NCBI RefSeq assembly: GCF_003086775.1
Contig: NZ_CP026001.1
Location: 1,390,407-1,454,406 of the forward strand
Direction: 5' to 3'
Source of the DNA: Stenotrophomonas sp. ZAC14D1_NAIMI4_1
Lineage (GTDB): Bacteria > Pseudomonadota > Gammaproteobacteria > Xanthomonadales > Xanthomonadaceae
DNA: 64,000 nt
The number at the start of each line of letters is the position of its first letter. Position 1 is the first letter of the stretch. The notes beneath the pieces are model-generated. The model was not told the origin of the DNA. It did not search any database and saw only the letters and a list, made by a program, of their open reading frames with translations. Below, in pieces: positions 11,559 to 19,630 of this stretch. The position numbers and the translations under genes are program-made.

Positions 11559-13558
11559 GCCTGTTGTTGAACCGGATGTGGTGCGCCTGCCTGTGCGTGG
11601 CGGTCGCATTGCCATCGCTGGCTGCCGCCCCGGCGGCGCCGGTGCTGCCGACCCCGCAGGCGATCATGGCGCTGAAGGTGGTGGGCGACCCGCAGATCAG
11701 CCCGGACGGCAGCCGCATCGCCTATACGGTCGGCACGCCACAGCCGCAGGGCAAGCCGCCGCGCAGCCGCATCTGGTGGGTACCGGCCAGTGGCAAGGCA
11801 ACCGCGAAGGAACTGCCCGCCGCAGACGCTGCCAGCGAAGAGCATCCACGCTGGAGCGCCGATGGCCGCTACCTGGACTTCATCTCCACCCGCGCGCTGC
11901 CGGCCGACGTGGAGCATGCTTCGCTGGGCGGCGCGCAGGTCTGGCGCGTGGATGCGCAGGGCGGTGCGCCGCAGCTGCTGACCCGCGCAGAGGGCGATGT
12001 CAGCGCTTTCGAGGTATCACGCGATGGCACGCGCATCGCCTATCTGTCGGCCGATGTCCCCGATGCGGCCACCACCGCCGCCGGCGAGGCCAGGGACGAT
12101 GCGCAGCGCGTGGACCATCCCATTGCGTTCAGCCGCGTCTGGCTGCGCGATCTGCGCAGCGGCCAGACCCGCGTGCTGAGCGCGCCCGGGCAGCAGGTGC
12201 ATGACCTGGCGTGGTCGCCGGACGGGCGCACGCTGGCGCTGCGCGTTTCGCAGGGCACCACGCTGAATGACTTCTGGTACCGCTCGCAGGTGGTGCTGGT
12301 GGATGCTGGCAGCGGCGCGCAGCAGGCCGAGCTGGAACCGCGTGCGTCGGCGCACCCGCTGCAGTGGTCGCCCGACGGCACGCGGTTGCTGTACGGCCAC
12401 CTCGGCGAGCACGGCATGACCGCCGACATCACCGTGCATGCCATCGGCAGCGGCCAGCGCACGGTGCTGGGGGCGGACTGGAACGGTACGCTGTGGCTGG
12501 CGCGCTGGCAGGACGACGGGCACCTGCTGGGGCTGGGCCAGCGCGGCGTGCGCGGCGCCTTCCTGCGCCTGGATGCAGCCAATGGCCACTGGACGGAACT
12601 GGCGCGGCCGCAGATTCCCTTCGCCGCGTTCACCACCACGCGCAGCGGGCGCAGCGCCTACCTGGGCATCGGCAACAGCCAGCCGACGGAAGTCTGGCTG
12701 CAGCAGGGCGCAACGCTGGCGGTGCGCAGCGACCACCACCCGGAAGTTGCGGGCTGGGCGCATGGCAACGTGCGTGAACTGGCGTGGACCTCCTCGCGTG
12801 ATGGGCTGCCGATCACCGGCCTGCTGGTCACGCCGCCCGGCTGGAAGCCCGGCACGCCGCTGCCGACGCTGGTGCAGGGCCATGGCGGTCCGGCGTGGGC
12901 GTGGTGGTCGGGGTGGCTGGGTTCCTGGCACGACTGGGCGCAGCTGCTGTCCACGCACGGCTATGCGGTGTTCCTGCCCAACCCGCGCGGCTCCGAAGGC
13001 GGCGGCCGCGCGTTCGCCGAGCGGGCGCGCAACGATTGGGGCGGCGGTGATTTCCAGGACATCCTCGACGGCGTGGACCTGCTGGAGAAGGAAGGCGTCG
13101 TCGATCCGCAGCGGCTGGCGATCGGGGGCTGGAGCTATGGCGGCTACATGGCGGCCTGGGCGGTGGCGAACAGCCCGCGCTTCAAGACCGCGATCGTCGG
13201 GGCCGGGGTCATCGACATCGGTGCGATGGCGCTGACCACCGATACGCCGGATTACCTGCCCGGCTACTTTGGCGATCCGCTGCGCAACCGCAGCGTCTAC
13301 GACCAGCATTCGCCGATCCGCCATGCCAGCAACATCCGCGTGCCGGTGCTGATCCTGCACGGCGAACAGGACAAGCGCGTGCCGCTGTCGCAGGGCGAGA
13401 TGCTGTACCGCGCGCTGCGCTTCAATGGCACGCCGGTGGAGATGGTGACGTACCCGCGCGGGCCGCACTGGTTCTTCGAGCAGGCGCACGGCCGTGATGT
13501 CCAGCAGCGCGTGCTGGACTGGCTGGACAGCCAGCTGGGCACGGAGCCGGTGCGATGA
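11555..13558 (+). CDS. Secreted S9-family prolyl oligopeptidase/aminoacyl-peptidase
   Basis: 667 residues starting at the ATG that overlaps the esterase stop. A signal peptide with a Cys-containing hydrophobic core ends near LPSLAAA, so the enzyme is periplasmic. A seven-bladed WD40-like propeller (ISPDGSRIAY, RWSADGRYL, AWSPDGRTLAL repeats) precedes the alpha/beta-hydrolase domain with Ser527 in GGWSYGGYM, Asp606 in GEQDKRVP and His638 in GPHWFF. The order fits the dipeptidyl- or acylaminoacyl-peptidase branch of S9. It probably trims a peptide that enters through the TonB receptor before inner-membrane import. Lasso-peptide isopeptidases belong to the same fold and also sit by TonB receptors, but nothing else here points to lasso peptides. 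Confidence 0.92.
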   Translation: MSLLLNRMWCACLCVAVALPSLAAAPAAPVLPTPQAIMALKVVGDPQISPDGSRIAYTVGTPQPQGKPPRSRIWWVPASGKATAKELPAADAASEEHPRWSADGRYLDFISTRALPADVEHASLGGAQVWRVDAQGGAPQLLTRAEGDVSAFEVSRDGTRIAYLSADVPDAATTAAGEARDDAQRVDHPIAFSRVWLRDLRSGQTRVLSAPGQQVHDLAWSPDGRTLALRVSQGTTLNDFWYRSQVVLVDAGSGAQQAELEPRASAHPLQWSPDGTRLLYGHLGEHGMTADITVHAIGSGQRTVLGADWNGTLWLARWQDDGHLLGLGQRGVRGAFLRLDAANGHWTELARPQIPFAAFTTTRSGRSAYLGIGNSQPTEVWLQQGATLAVRSDHHPEVAGWAHGNVRELAWTSSRDGLPITGLLVTPPGWKPGTPLPTLVQGHGGPAWAWWSGWLGSWHDWAQLLSTHGYAVFLPNPRGSEGGGRAFAERARNDWGGGDFQDILDGVDLLEKEGVVDPQRLAIGGWSYGGYMAAWAVANSPRFKTAIVGAGVIDIGAMALTTDTPDYLPGYFGDPLRNRSVYDQHSPIRHASNIRVPVLILHGEQDKRVPLSQGEMLYRALRFNGTPVEMVTYPRGPHWFFEQAHGRDVQQRVLDWLDSQLGTEPVR

Positions 13559-14376
13559 AGGCTGCTGCCGACATCGCGTTCATCGGTGGTGGCAACATGG
13601 CGCGCTGCCTGCTGCAGGGGCTGTTGCGGCAAGGGCAGGACCCCGCACGGATGGTGGTGGCCGATCCCTTGCCGGGCATCCGCGAGGGCCTGTCTGCCGA
13701 GCTCGGCGTGCAGGTGGTCGAACAGGCCACGCAGGCGGCGCAGCGGGCACCGCTGTGGGTGCTGGCGGTGAAGCCACAGGCCGCCGAAGCAGTGTGCCGC
13801 GCGCTGGCCGCCACGGCCGCCGCGGTCTCGCCGCAGGTGGTGTCGATCATGGCCGGCGTTACCCACGCCCGGCTGCAGCAGTGGCTGGGCATCGATGTCA
13901 GTGTGCGCAGCATGCCCAACCAGCCTGCAGCGATCGGCGCGGGCATCACCGCACTGCATGCCGGTGGTGCGCTGCCTGACGCGGCACGTGCACAGGTGGA
14001 AGCGCTGTTCCGTGGCTGCGGGTCCACCGTGTGGCTGGACGAGGAAGCGCAGATGGACACGGCGACGGCGGTGGCCGGCAGTGGCCCGGCGTATCTGTAC
14101 CTGCTGGCCGAAGCCCTGCAGCGGGCCGCCGAAGTGCGCGGCCTGCCGGCCGACAGCAGCCGGCAGCTGGCCCAGCAGACGCTGCTGGGCGCAGCGCGCA
14201 TGCTGCAGGCCTCTGCCACGACACCCGCGCAGCTGCGGGCGCAGGTGACGTCTCCCGGCGGAACCACGCAGGCCGCGCTGGCGGTGCTGGCCGAGGGCGG
14301 CTGGCCGGCGATGCTGGACGCGGCCGTCGGAGCGGCCCAGGCACGCGCGCAGGCCATGGCCGCATCAGGTGGCTGA
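13555..14376 (+). CDS. proC: Pyrroline-5-carboxylate reductase ProC
   Basis: 273 residues (E. coli ProC has 269). The Rossmann motif is IAFIGGGNMA at the N terminus; the C-terminal helical domain carries the ProC signature TAVAGSGPAYLYLLAEAL and VTSPGGTTQAAL. The enzyme reduces 1-pyrroline-5-carboxylate to proline with NAD(P)H. Its ATG overlaps the S9 peptidase stop by 4 bases, so it is the last gene of the operon. A biosynthetic gene at the end of an uptake and hydrolysis operon may be chance, or may indicate that a cyclic imine or proline-related product is formed from the imported compound (inference). Confidence 0.95.
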   Translation: MKAAADIAFIGGGNMARCLLQGLLRQGQDPARMVVADPLPGIREGLSAELGVQVVEQATQAAQRAPLWVLAVKPQAAEAVCRALAATAAAVSPQVVSIMAGVTHARLQQWLGIDVSVRSMPNQPAAIGAGITALHAGGALPDAARAQVEALFRGCGSTVWLDEEAQMDTATAVAGSGPAYLYLLAEALQRAAEVRGLPADSSRQLAQQTLLGAARMLQASATTPAQLRAQVTSPGGTTQAALAVLAEGGWPAMLDAAVGAAQARAQAMAASGG

Positions 14377-14409
14377 GCTGCGCCGCATCATGGCTGGCGT
14401 CGTTTCCCC

Positions 14410-16518
14410 TCAGGCCAACGACAGCAGGAACAGCCCGTAGGGCAGATCATGGTCCAGCCACTGATCCTCCACGCTCCAGCCGGCACATTCTGCGATTGCC
14501 GCCAGGCGCTGGGGCGTGAATTTGTGGGAGCTCTCGGTGTGCAGTCCTTCGCCAAGGGCGAAGTGAAACGCATGGCCTGCAATCCGTACCGCCTGCTCGC
14601 GGCGGCTTAGCAGCCACATCTCCATGCGGGACTCGCTGGCGTTCCAATGCGCACGGTGCAGGAATGCACCCGGATCGAAGTTGGCGCCCAGTTCGTCGTT
14701 GATCCGCACCAGCAGATTGCGGTTGAAGGCTGCGGTGACGCCGGCGGCATCGTCGTACGCAGCCAACAGCGTTTCTTTGTCCTTTACCAGGTCCACGCCG
14801 ATCAGAAGCTGGGCGCCCGAGCCCAGGAGGTTGCGCAGATGCGACAGCAGCGCGACCGATTCCCCTGGGCTGAAGTTGCCCAGCGTAGAACCCGGGAAGA
14901 AGCCCAGCCGCGCATGTCCATCAGCGAGCCCGGGCAGGGTGACAGCCTGGGTGAAGTCGCCTGCCAGTGCGGCCAGTTGCAGATGGGGATAGTCACGTGC
15001 GATGGCCGCACCCGCCTGCGCAATCGCGGACGCGCTGATGTCGATGGGTACGTAAGCGCCGAGGTGGGGCGAGGCATCCAGGAGGACGCGTGTTTTCACG
15101 CTGGCGCCGCTGCCGAACTCTACGAGCACGGTTCCGGGTTCGATGTGGCCGGCGATGTCGGCCGCCGAAGACCGCAGGAGGGCCAGTTCGGTGCGGGTAA
15201 GGTAGTACTCGGGCGTGGCGCAGATCGCCTCGAACAAGCGCGAGCCTTCTTCGTCATAGAAGTATTTGGCCGGCATATTTTTCGGGGTCGCCGAGAAACC
15301 ACGAAGCACGTCATCGAGGAACGCGCTTGACGGCGCCGACACGGCAGGATCGTTGTCGCGTGCCAGGCGCACGCCATTGAACATCCAGCGCTGGGCAGGC
15401 GCAAAGAAATTACGGTACGTCGCCCTTGCGTGTCCGGGAGGGGTGATCGAGGAACCACCGCGCAGGACCATCTGGCCCGCCATGAACTTGCCGTTGTATT
15501 CGCCCACGGTTCCAGGCGGCGCGCGGAAGCCGGGGTAGGCGTGGTAGGCGCTGCAGGTCCATTGCCATGCCTGGTCGTACAGGCCGCCCAGGTTGGGGAG
15601 CGTCATTGCAGCGTGCTCCCACTCGGCTTCGCTGGGCAGGCGCGCACCGGCCCAGCGAGCGTAAGCGTCAGCCTCGTAGTAGCTGACGTGGCGCACGGGA
15701 GCGTGTGGATCCAATGGGGTGCGGCCCTGCAGCGTCAGGGTGCTCCATTGGTCGCCTTCATCGCGCCAGTAGAGCGGTGCCTGCCAGCCCTGCGCTTGGG
15801 CGGTTGCCCAGCCATCGGCCAGCCACAGCAGAGGCCGCCGATAGCCGCCATCGGCCATGAAGGCCAGCCATTCCTCATTGCTGACCAGGCGATCGGCAAG
15901 CGCGAAGGCGTGCAGGAAGACCGTGTGGCGAGGCATTTCATTGTCGAAAGCGAAGTCGTCGCCTGTCGCGCCGATGTCCACCAGCCCGCCGGCGATGTCG
16001 GCCCATTGCATGGGCCCGGCAGGCCGCGCGCGGGAGGGGAGTTCCGGCCGATACGCAGGCGACAGCGCCGATCGGGAGAACAGGTGCAGCACGTCCATGA
16101 GGATCAGTTCCTGGTGCTGCTCCTCATGTGCCAGGCCAAGCTCGACCAGTCCGGTGCAGGCCGCCGGCAACGCGTGCAGCAGCCTGTCCATTGCAGCATC
16201 GACATGGGCGCGATACGCCAGTACATCGTGGGCGGAGGGGCGTGTCATCAGGCCGCGTTCTGCACGCGGCAGCCGTGGGCCGGCGCCTTCGTAGTACGAG
16301 TTGAAGAGGTAGCCGAACGTTGGATCAAACGCAGCGTACCCCGGCAGGTGCGGCGCCAGCAGGAACGTTTCGAAGAACCAGCTGGTATGTGCCAGATGCC
16401 ACTTGGTCGGGCTGGCATCCGGCATGGATTGGGCCGCCTGGTCTTCCACGCTCAGCGGGCCGGCCAGAGCGACGCTGTGCGCACGTACAACACGATAGCG
16501 ACGGCGTAGATGGCTCAC
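14410..16518 (-). CDS. egtB-egtD: Fused ergothioneine synthase EgtB-EgtD
   Basis: One open frame encodes two enzymes. Residues about 1-388 are EgtB: a DinB-like iron domain with WHLAHTSWFFE and His131/His135 in LAHEEQHQEL, then a formylglycine-generating-like domain ending GVRLARD. Residues about 400-702 are EgtD, the histidine N-alpha-trimethyltransferase: AKYFYDEEGSRLFEAI, SAM motif VEFGSGAS and C-terminal TESSHKF. EgtD makes hercynine and EgtB adds the sulfur by O2-dependent C-S bond formation. EgtC and EgtE are not in the window. I prefer the GTG at 16518 (4 bp after the upstream stop); an ATG at 16557 would add 13 residues and overlap that gene. Fungal Egt1 has the opposite order (EgtD first). 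Confidence 0.92.
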   Translation of the reverse strand: MSHLRRRYRVVRAHSVALAGPLSVEDQAAQSMPDASPTKWHLAHTSWFFETFLLAPHLPGYAAFDPTFGYLFNSYYEGAGPRLPRAERGLMTRPSAHDVLAYRAHVDAAMDRLLHALPAACTGLVELGLAHEEQHQELILMDVLHLFSRSALSPAYRPELPSRARPAGPMQWADIAGGLVDIGATGDDFAFDNEMPRHTVFLHAFALADRLVSNEEWLAFMADGGYRRPLLWLADGWATAQAQGWQAPLYWRDEGDQWSTLTLQGRTPLDPHAPVRHVSYYEADAYARWAGARLPSEAEWEHAAMTLPNLGGLYDQAWQWTCSAYHAYPGFRAPPGTVGEYNGKFMAGQMVLRGGSSITPPGHARATYRNFFAPAQRWMFNGVRLARDNDPAVSAPSSAFLDDVLRGFSATPKNMPAKYFYDEEGSRLFEAICATPEYYLTRTELALLRSSAADIAGHIEPGTVLVEFGSGASVKTRVLLDASPHLGAYVPIDISASAIAQAGAAIARDYPHLQLAALAGDFTQAVTLPGLADGHARLGFFPGSTLGNFSPGESVALLSHLRNLLGSGAQLLIGVDLVKDKETLLAAYDDAAGVTAAFNRNLLVRINDELGANFDPGAFLHRAHWNASESRMEMWLLSRREQAVRIAGHAFHFALGEGLHTESSHKFTPQRLAAIAECAGWSVEDQWLDHDLPYGLFLLSLA

Positions 16519-16522
16519 AGAC

Positions 16523-17104
16523 TCAGCCCGATTTGACGGCCGAACGTGCGCGCGCATTCTTGACGGTCACCCAGATGGCCGAGAGCAGGAAATAGAACGC
16601 GCCCAGGCCGGCGTAGGGGGCCACCGTGGTGACATCCAAGGCGATGCCACTGCTGGCCTGCTTGAAGAAGAACGCGCCGGCGGCTGCCGATTGCGCGCCA
16701 CTGAGGATCATGACCCACTGGCCACCTGTGCTCTTCCAGCGACGCACCGCGGTAGCCAGTTGCAGCAGGCCGGAGAGGATCGCCCAGACACCGAAGACCT
16801 TGATCGTGGCGACCATGCCGGAAGTGAGGGCAACGCCGATGGCAATGGCAGTCACCACGCTGACGATGAAGTTGAACATCTGCGTGCCGTTCGCACCCAA
16901 GCCACCGGTGCGGCGGGCATCGATGTAGTTCGCCAGCGCATCCCATGCCGGGTACAGCACCAGCAGCACCGCACCTACGGCTGCGTTCTGCCGGCCAACC
17001 ACAACGGCCAAGGCGATCCACGCAATGGACACGCCTGCGCGCAGGAAGTAGTAGCGCTGGAGCCAGGCACTTGCCGGGGACACGGAAGGGGCGGTGGCAG
17101 TCAT
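16523..17104 (-). CDS. DUF308-like (HdeD-type) membrane protein
   Basis: 193 residues with about six hydrophobic segments, including SIAWIALAVVVG, VFGVWAILSGLLQLATA and LGAFYFLLSAIWV. The general look is that of DUF308/HdeD-type small membrane proteins, whose function is mostly unknown. The GVWAILSGLLQL motif with a following basic stretch is typical. It lies 4 bp upstream of the EgtB-EgtD gene and both are presumably read from the promoter at 17105-17260, which holds two copies of the CTACC-N4-GGTAG palindrome. The first gene of a TetR-controlled unit is often an efflux or stress membrane protein. Confidence 0.8.
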   Translation of the reverse strand: MTATAPSVSPASAWLQRYYFLRAGVSIAWIALAVVVGRQNAAVGAVLLVLYPAWDALANYIDARRTGGLGANGTQMFNFIVSVVTAIAIGVALTSGMVATIKVFGVWAILSGLLQLATAVRRWKSTGGQWVMILSGAQSAAAGAFFFKQASSGIALDVTTVAPYAGLGAFYFLLSAIWVTVKNARARSAVKSG

Positions 17105-17153
17105 GAAATTCTCCGGATTCGAAAGGAAGAAGCGTGGGTGGGTGTTGGCCTAT

Positions 17154-17167
17154 CTACCAATAGGTAG
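17154..17167. promoter_or_regulatory. TetR operator-like palindrome, copy 1
   Basis: CTACCAATAGGTAG, a perfect 5-bp inverted repeat with a 4-bp spacer, 50 bp upstream of the DUF308-like gene. It matches three other copies in the window, one of them in front of tetR itself. Confidence 0.75.
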
Positions 17168-17188
17168 GCTATCGACGTGCATGCTTGC

Positions 17189-17202
17189 CTACCAGTAGGT
17201 AG
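17189..17202. promoter_or_regulatory. TetR operator-like palindrome, copy 2
   Basis: CTACCAGTAGGTAG, 35 bp from copy 1 (centre to centre) in the same promoter region. Paired sites would allow two repressor dimers to bind. Confidence 0.75.
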
Positions 17203-17263
17203 ATCGTCAATCAGTTTGCGTCAGGGCACCGCGCCGGGTTGCCTTCTGTTCATTTCCTGGGCT

Positions 17264-17854
17264 TCAGCGGGACGCCGGGTGGCCTTGGAAGTGCTCGATG
17301 ACCCACTGTTCGCAGAGTGCCCACAGGCTCGGCGCGCCTTCGCGGATGACCGGACCGTAGCGCTCGAGCACTTGTTCCATGGAGACGCCATTCTCGGTCC
17401 AGGTCCCGCCGCCGGCGAATATGTTCGCCAGCAGGGGTTGGAAGCGATCCAACGCCTTCGCAAACCTGGCGTCGGCGCTGCGCGCGCCTTCAAATTCATG
17501 CCACAGCGCCAACATGTCCTCGCCCTGTGGCTGCGGCAGCATGCCGAAAAGCCGCTGGGCGGCAACGGCCTCCAGCTGCGCCTGATGCGCGGCACTGGTG
17601 CCGCCATGGATGGGCATGTCACCCACGTCAATTTCAACGATGTCGTGCAGCAGAAGCATGGTCAGCACGCGTTGCACATCGACCGCTTCCGCGGCGTGCT
17701 CAACCAGCACAAGTGCGTACATCGCCAAGTGCCAGGAATGTTCGGCCGAGTTCTCACGCCGGCTGCGGTCGAGCAGGGGAGACTGGCGAACCACGTTCTT
17801 CAGCTGGTCGATCTCGCGAAGGAAGGCTACCTGTTTCTGGAGTGTCGTCGCCAT
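17264..17854 (-). CDS. HD-domain phosphohydrolase (YfbR/HDDC2-like)
   Basis: 196 residues. The HD metal-site motif series is visible: RRENSAEHSWHLA (first His), LLLHDIVEIDVGD (His-Asp) and a later conserved Asp in the helical region. This pattern is that of HDDC2/YfbR-type 5'-nucleotidases, which remove phosphate from (deoxy)nucleoside monophosphates. It begins 30 bp after the tetR stop on the same strand, so the two are likely co-transcribed from the tetR promoter. The link to ergothioneine or the membrane protein is not obvious. Confidence 0.88.
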   Translation of the reverse strand: MATTLQKQVAFLREIDQLKNVVRQSPLLDRSRRENSAEHSWHLAMYALVLVEHAAEAVDVQRVLTMLLLHDIVEIDVGDMPIHGGTSAAHQAQLEAVAAQRLFGMLPQPQGEDMLALWHEFEGARSADARFAKALDRFQPLLANIFAGGGTWTENGVSMEQVLERYGPVIREGAPSLWALCEQWVIEHFQGHPASR

Positions 17855-17884
17855 GGAGCACGCTTCCCGTGGGGTCGAAGGGGA

Positions 17885-18472
17885 TCAGGCGGCCGGGGCC
17901 AGGCGATCAAGCGACACCCGGACCAGGGACTCGAACGCCGCCGGTTCGCCCAGGCCACGCGCGGCGAGCATCGCACCATGTACCGCGGCCATGAAGGTGC
18001 GGGCTTCCACCTGTGGCGTCGCATGCAGCTGCAGCTGGCCCCGGGAGAGACCCCGCGTCATCGTCGAGGTGAGCCACTGGCTCAGGTCATCGAAATGCCC
18101 GCGCACCTCCGCCGCGACTTCGGGCGGCAGCGTGGGCAGCTCGGCTGCCAGCATCGCGCCGATGCAGAACGAGGACGTGCCGCCCAGGATGCAGCTGGAC
18201 CAGTAATCCGAATAGGCGGTCAGCTCGCCCAGCGGGTTGTCCAGTTGGCCTTCCAGCAGCGCCAGGCCGGCACGGGCTTCGGCGCGGTAGCGCGCCACGA
18301 CCTCCCGGACCAGATCGACCTTGGTGGGGAAGTGGTGGTGGATGCTGGCCTTGCTGATGTTTACCTGCGCTGCGATGTCTGCATAGCTGAAACTGTTGTA
18401 GCCCCCAGACTCGAGCAGAATACGGGTGTAGGCGACGATCTCAGCAGCTTTTGGCGAGAGCTCGGTATCCAT
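17885..18472 (-). CDS. TetR-family repressor
   Basis: 195 residues. The N-terminal helix-turn-helix reads FSYADIAAQVNISKASIHHHFPTK-type, the classical TetR recognition helix, followed by an all-helical ligand domain with TetR_C style. I chose the ATG at 18472; the longer frame from 18526 would run through the operator. A CTACC-N4-GGTAG palindrome lies 29 bp upstream of the start, consistent with autorepression. The same palindrome in front of the DUF308/EgtB-EgtD unit and of the thioesterase at 35.9 kb defines its likely regulon. The inducer is unknown; fatty acyl or quinone-like ligands are common in this family. Confidence 0.92.
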   Translation of the reverse strand: MDTELSPKAAEIVAYTRILLESGGYNSFSYADIAAQVNISKASIHHHFPTKVDLVREVVARYRAEARAGLALLEGQLDNPLGELTAYSDYWSSCILGGTSSFCIGAMLAAELPTLPPEVAAEVRGHFDDLSQWLTSTMTRGLSRGQLQLHATPQVEARTFMAAVHGAMLAARGLGEPAAFESLVRVSLDRLAPAA

Positions 18473-18500
18473 GAGGCACCTGAAGGTCCAAAGTATCAAT

Positions 18501-18514
18501 CTACCAGTTGGTAG
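18501..18514. promoter_or_regulatory. TetR operator-like palindrome, copy 3 (tetR promoter)
   Basis: CTACCAGTTGGTAG between tetR (start 18472) and the 3' end of the sialidase-like gene. Placement directly before tetR supports autoregulation. Confidence 0.78.
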
Positions 18515-18535
18515 GCTTTGGCGCAACGTGCCCGT

Positions 18536-19630
18536 TCAGCGGTCAGTCGAGGGCCGGTATGTGCCGAACCGGATCTGCACAGCCCCCTCCACCACATTGA
18601 CCACGCCGATCTCCTGCGGGCCGATCTCGACAACAGCGGGCCAGGAGTGACGGAAGCCGAGTGGCCATGCGGGCGGGCGGATCGTTTTCCAGGTAGCGCC
18701 GGCGTCCTCGCTTGCACTGACCTCATTGAGGCAGGAGGTCACGAACATTGCGCCGCTGGTGGTACTCGTGACATGCGGGCCGCACTTCTGGTCGGCGAGG
18801 GGCGTGCCCAGGCCGACCGGCCACGTGCGGCCGTCCGTTGACGTTTTGTACGACACCGGGCATTGAGGATCGTCGCCGCAGGTTTCCAGCACCATCAGGT
18901 AGCCGCCGCCCGGGCGAGCCGAGATGACCGGCATGCCCGGCCGCAGGCGGCCTCCGCCAGGCTGTTCGGCAATGGTCGCCGCTGCAGACCAGGTGCGGCC
19001 ACCGTCGTTGGATATGCGCTGCGACACCACCTGGTTGTAGGAGGGTTTTTCGTCGGCGCGGGTTTCATCGGCATAGACCACCGACAGGCTGCCATCCTGC
19101 AGCGGCGTCAGCACGGGTTCCCAGACACCGCGGTCCTTGCGCCCGCGCGGCGTTTCGTTGGCGGTAATGGTGCTGAGGAAATGCCACTGCCGGCCCTGGT
19201 CATCGCTGGCATACAGGTTGAGACGGTACGAGCGGCGGTCGATCAGTGAGCGCATGGCCAGCAGCACCCGGCCATCGGGCATGACACGCAGTTCGCCGTT
19301 GTCGAGCAGCCGCCCGGGCTCGGACACGCTGGACAAGGGCGCCCACGTGCGCGCGTTGTCATCACTGACCAGCAGCTGCAGCGTGGTCGGGCGGCCCTTG
19401 GGATAGTGAGTGGTTACGGCCAGCCAGCGTCCGTCGGGCAGCCGGGCCAGACGGCCCCAACCGGCATTGGCAGCGTCAACCGTCACCGTGTCTCCCCACT
19501 CCACGGTGGTTGCAGTGGCGGGCTGGGCGGCGACAAGCAGCGCAGCGAAGCCCAGTGCCAGGCTGCTGCGTCGCAGTGGGTGGGCCAGAGCGTCCATCGG
19601 GGGCAGTTTCATCAGGCGCATCTCGGTCAC
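18536..19630 (-). CDS. Secreted sialidase-fold (BNR-repeat) glycosidase-like protein
   Basis: 364 residues. After a signal peptide ending near AQPATA comes a six-bladed propeller with BNR/Asp-box-like repeats (SDDNARTWAPL, SDDQGRQWHFL, SNDGGRTWSAA, STDGRTWPVG, SEDAGATWKTI), the sialidase/neuraminidase fold. It is probably an exported exo-glycosidase or a lectin-like binder; the catalytic Arg triad of true sialidases cannot be confirmed by eye. The GTG at 19630 overlaps the symporter stop (GTGA), which couples it to the galactose operon; ATG codons at 19621 and 19612 are alternatives. Its place in a galactose locus argues against sialic acid as the main substrate. Confidence 0.8.
   Translation of the reverse strand: MTEMRLMKLPPMDALAHPLRRSSLALGFAALLVAAQPATATTVEWGDTVTVDAANAGWGRLARLPDGRWLAVTTHYPKGRPTTLQLLVSDDNARTWAPLSSVSEPGRLLDNGELRVMPDGRVLLAMRSLIDRRSYRLNLYASDDQGRQWHFLSTITANETPRGRKDRGVWEPVLTPLQDGSLSVVYADETRADEKPSYNQVVSQRISNDGGRTWSAAATIAEQPGGGRLRPGMPVISARPGGGYLMVLETCGDDPQCPVSYKTSTDGRTWPVGLGTPLADQKCGPHVTSTTSGAMFVTSCLNEVSASEDAGATWKTIRPPAWPLGFRHSWPAVVEIGPQEIGVVNVVEGAVQIRFGTYRPSTDR

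Noticed and set aside
11555..13558. S9 peptidase as a lasso-peptide isopeptidase
   Set aside because: Fold and TonB neighbour fit, but no lasso precursor or maturation genes, and the propeller repeats look like ordinary dipeptidyl-peptidases.
14410..16518. OvoA (ovothiol synthase)
   Set aside because: Domain order is similar, but the C-terminal half carries EgtD signatures such as AKYFYDEEGSRLF, not the OvoA-type methyltransferase.
18536..19630. True exo-sialidase for sialic acid use
   Set aside because: The fold fits, but no nan-type catabolic genes are present; everything around it is for galactose.
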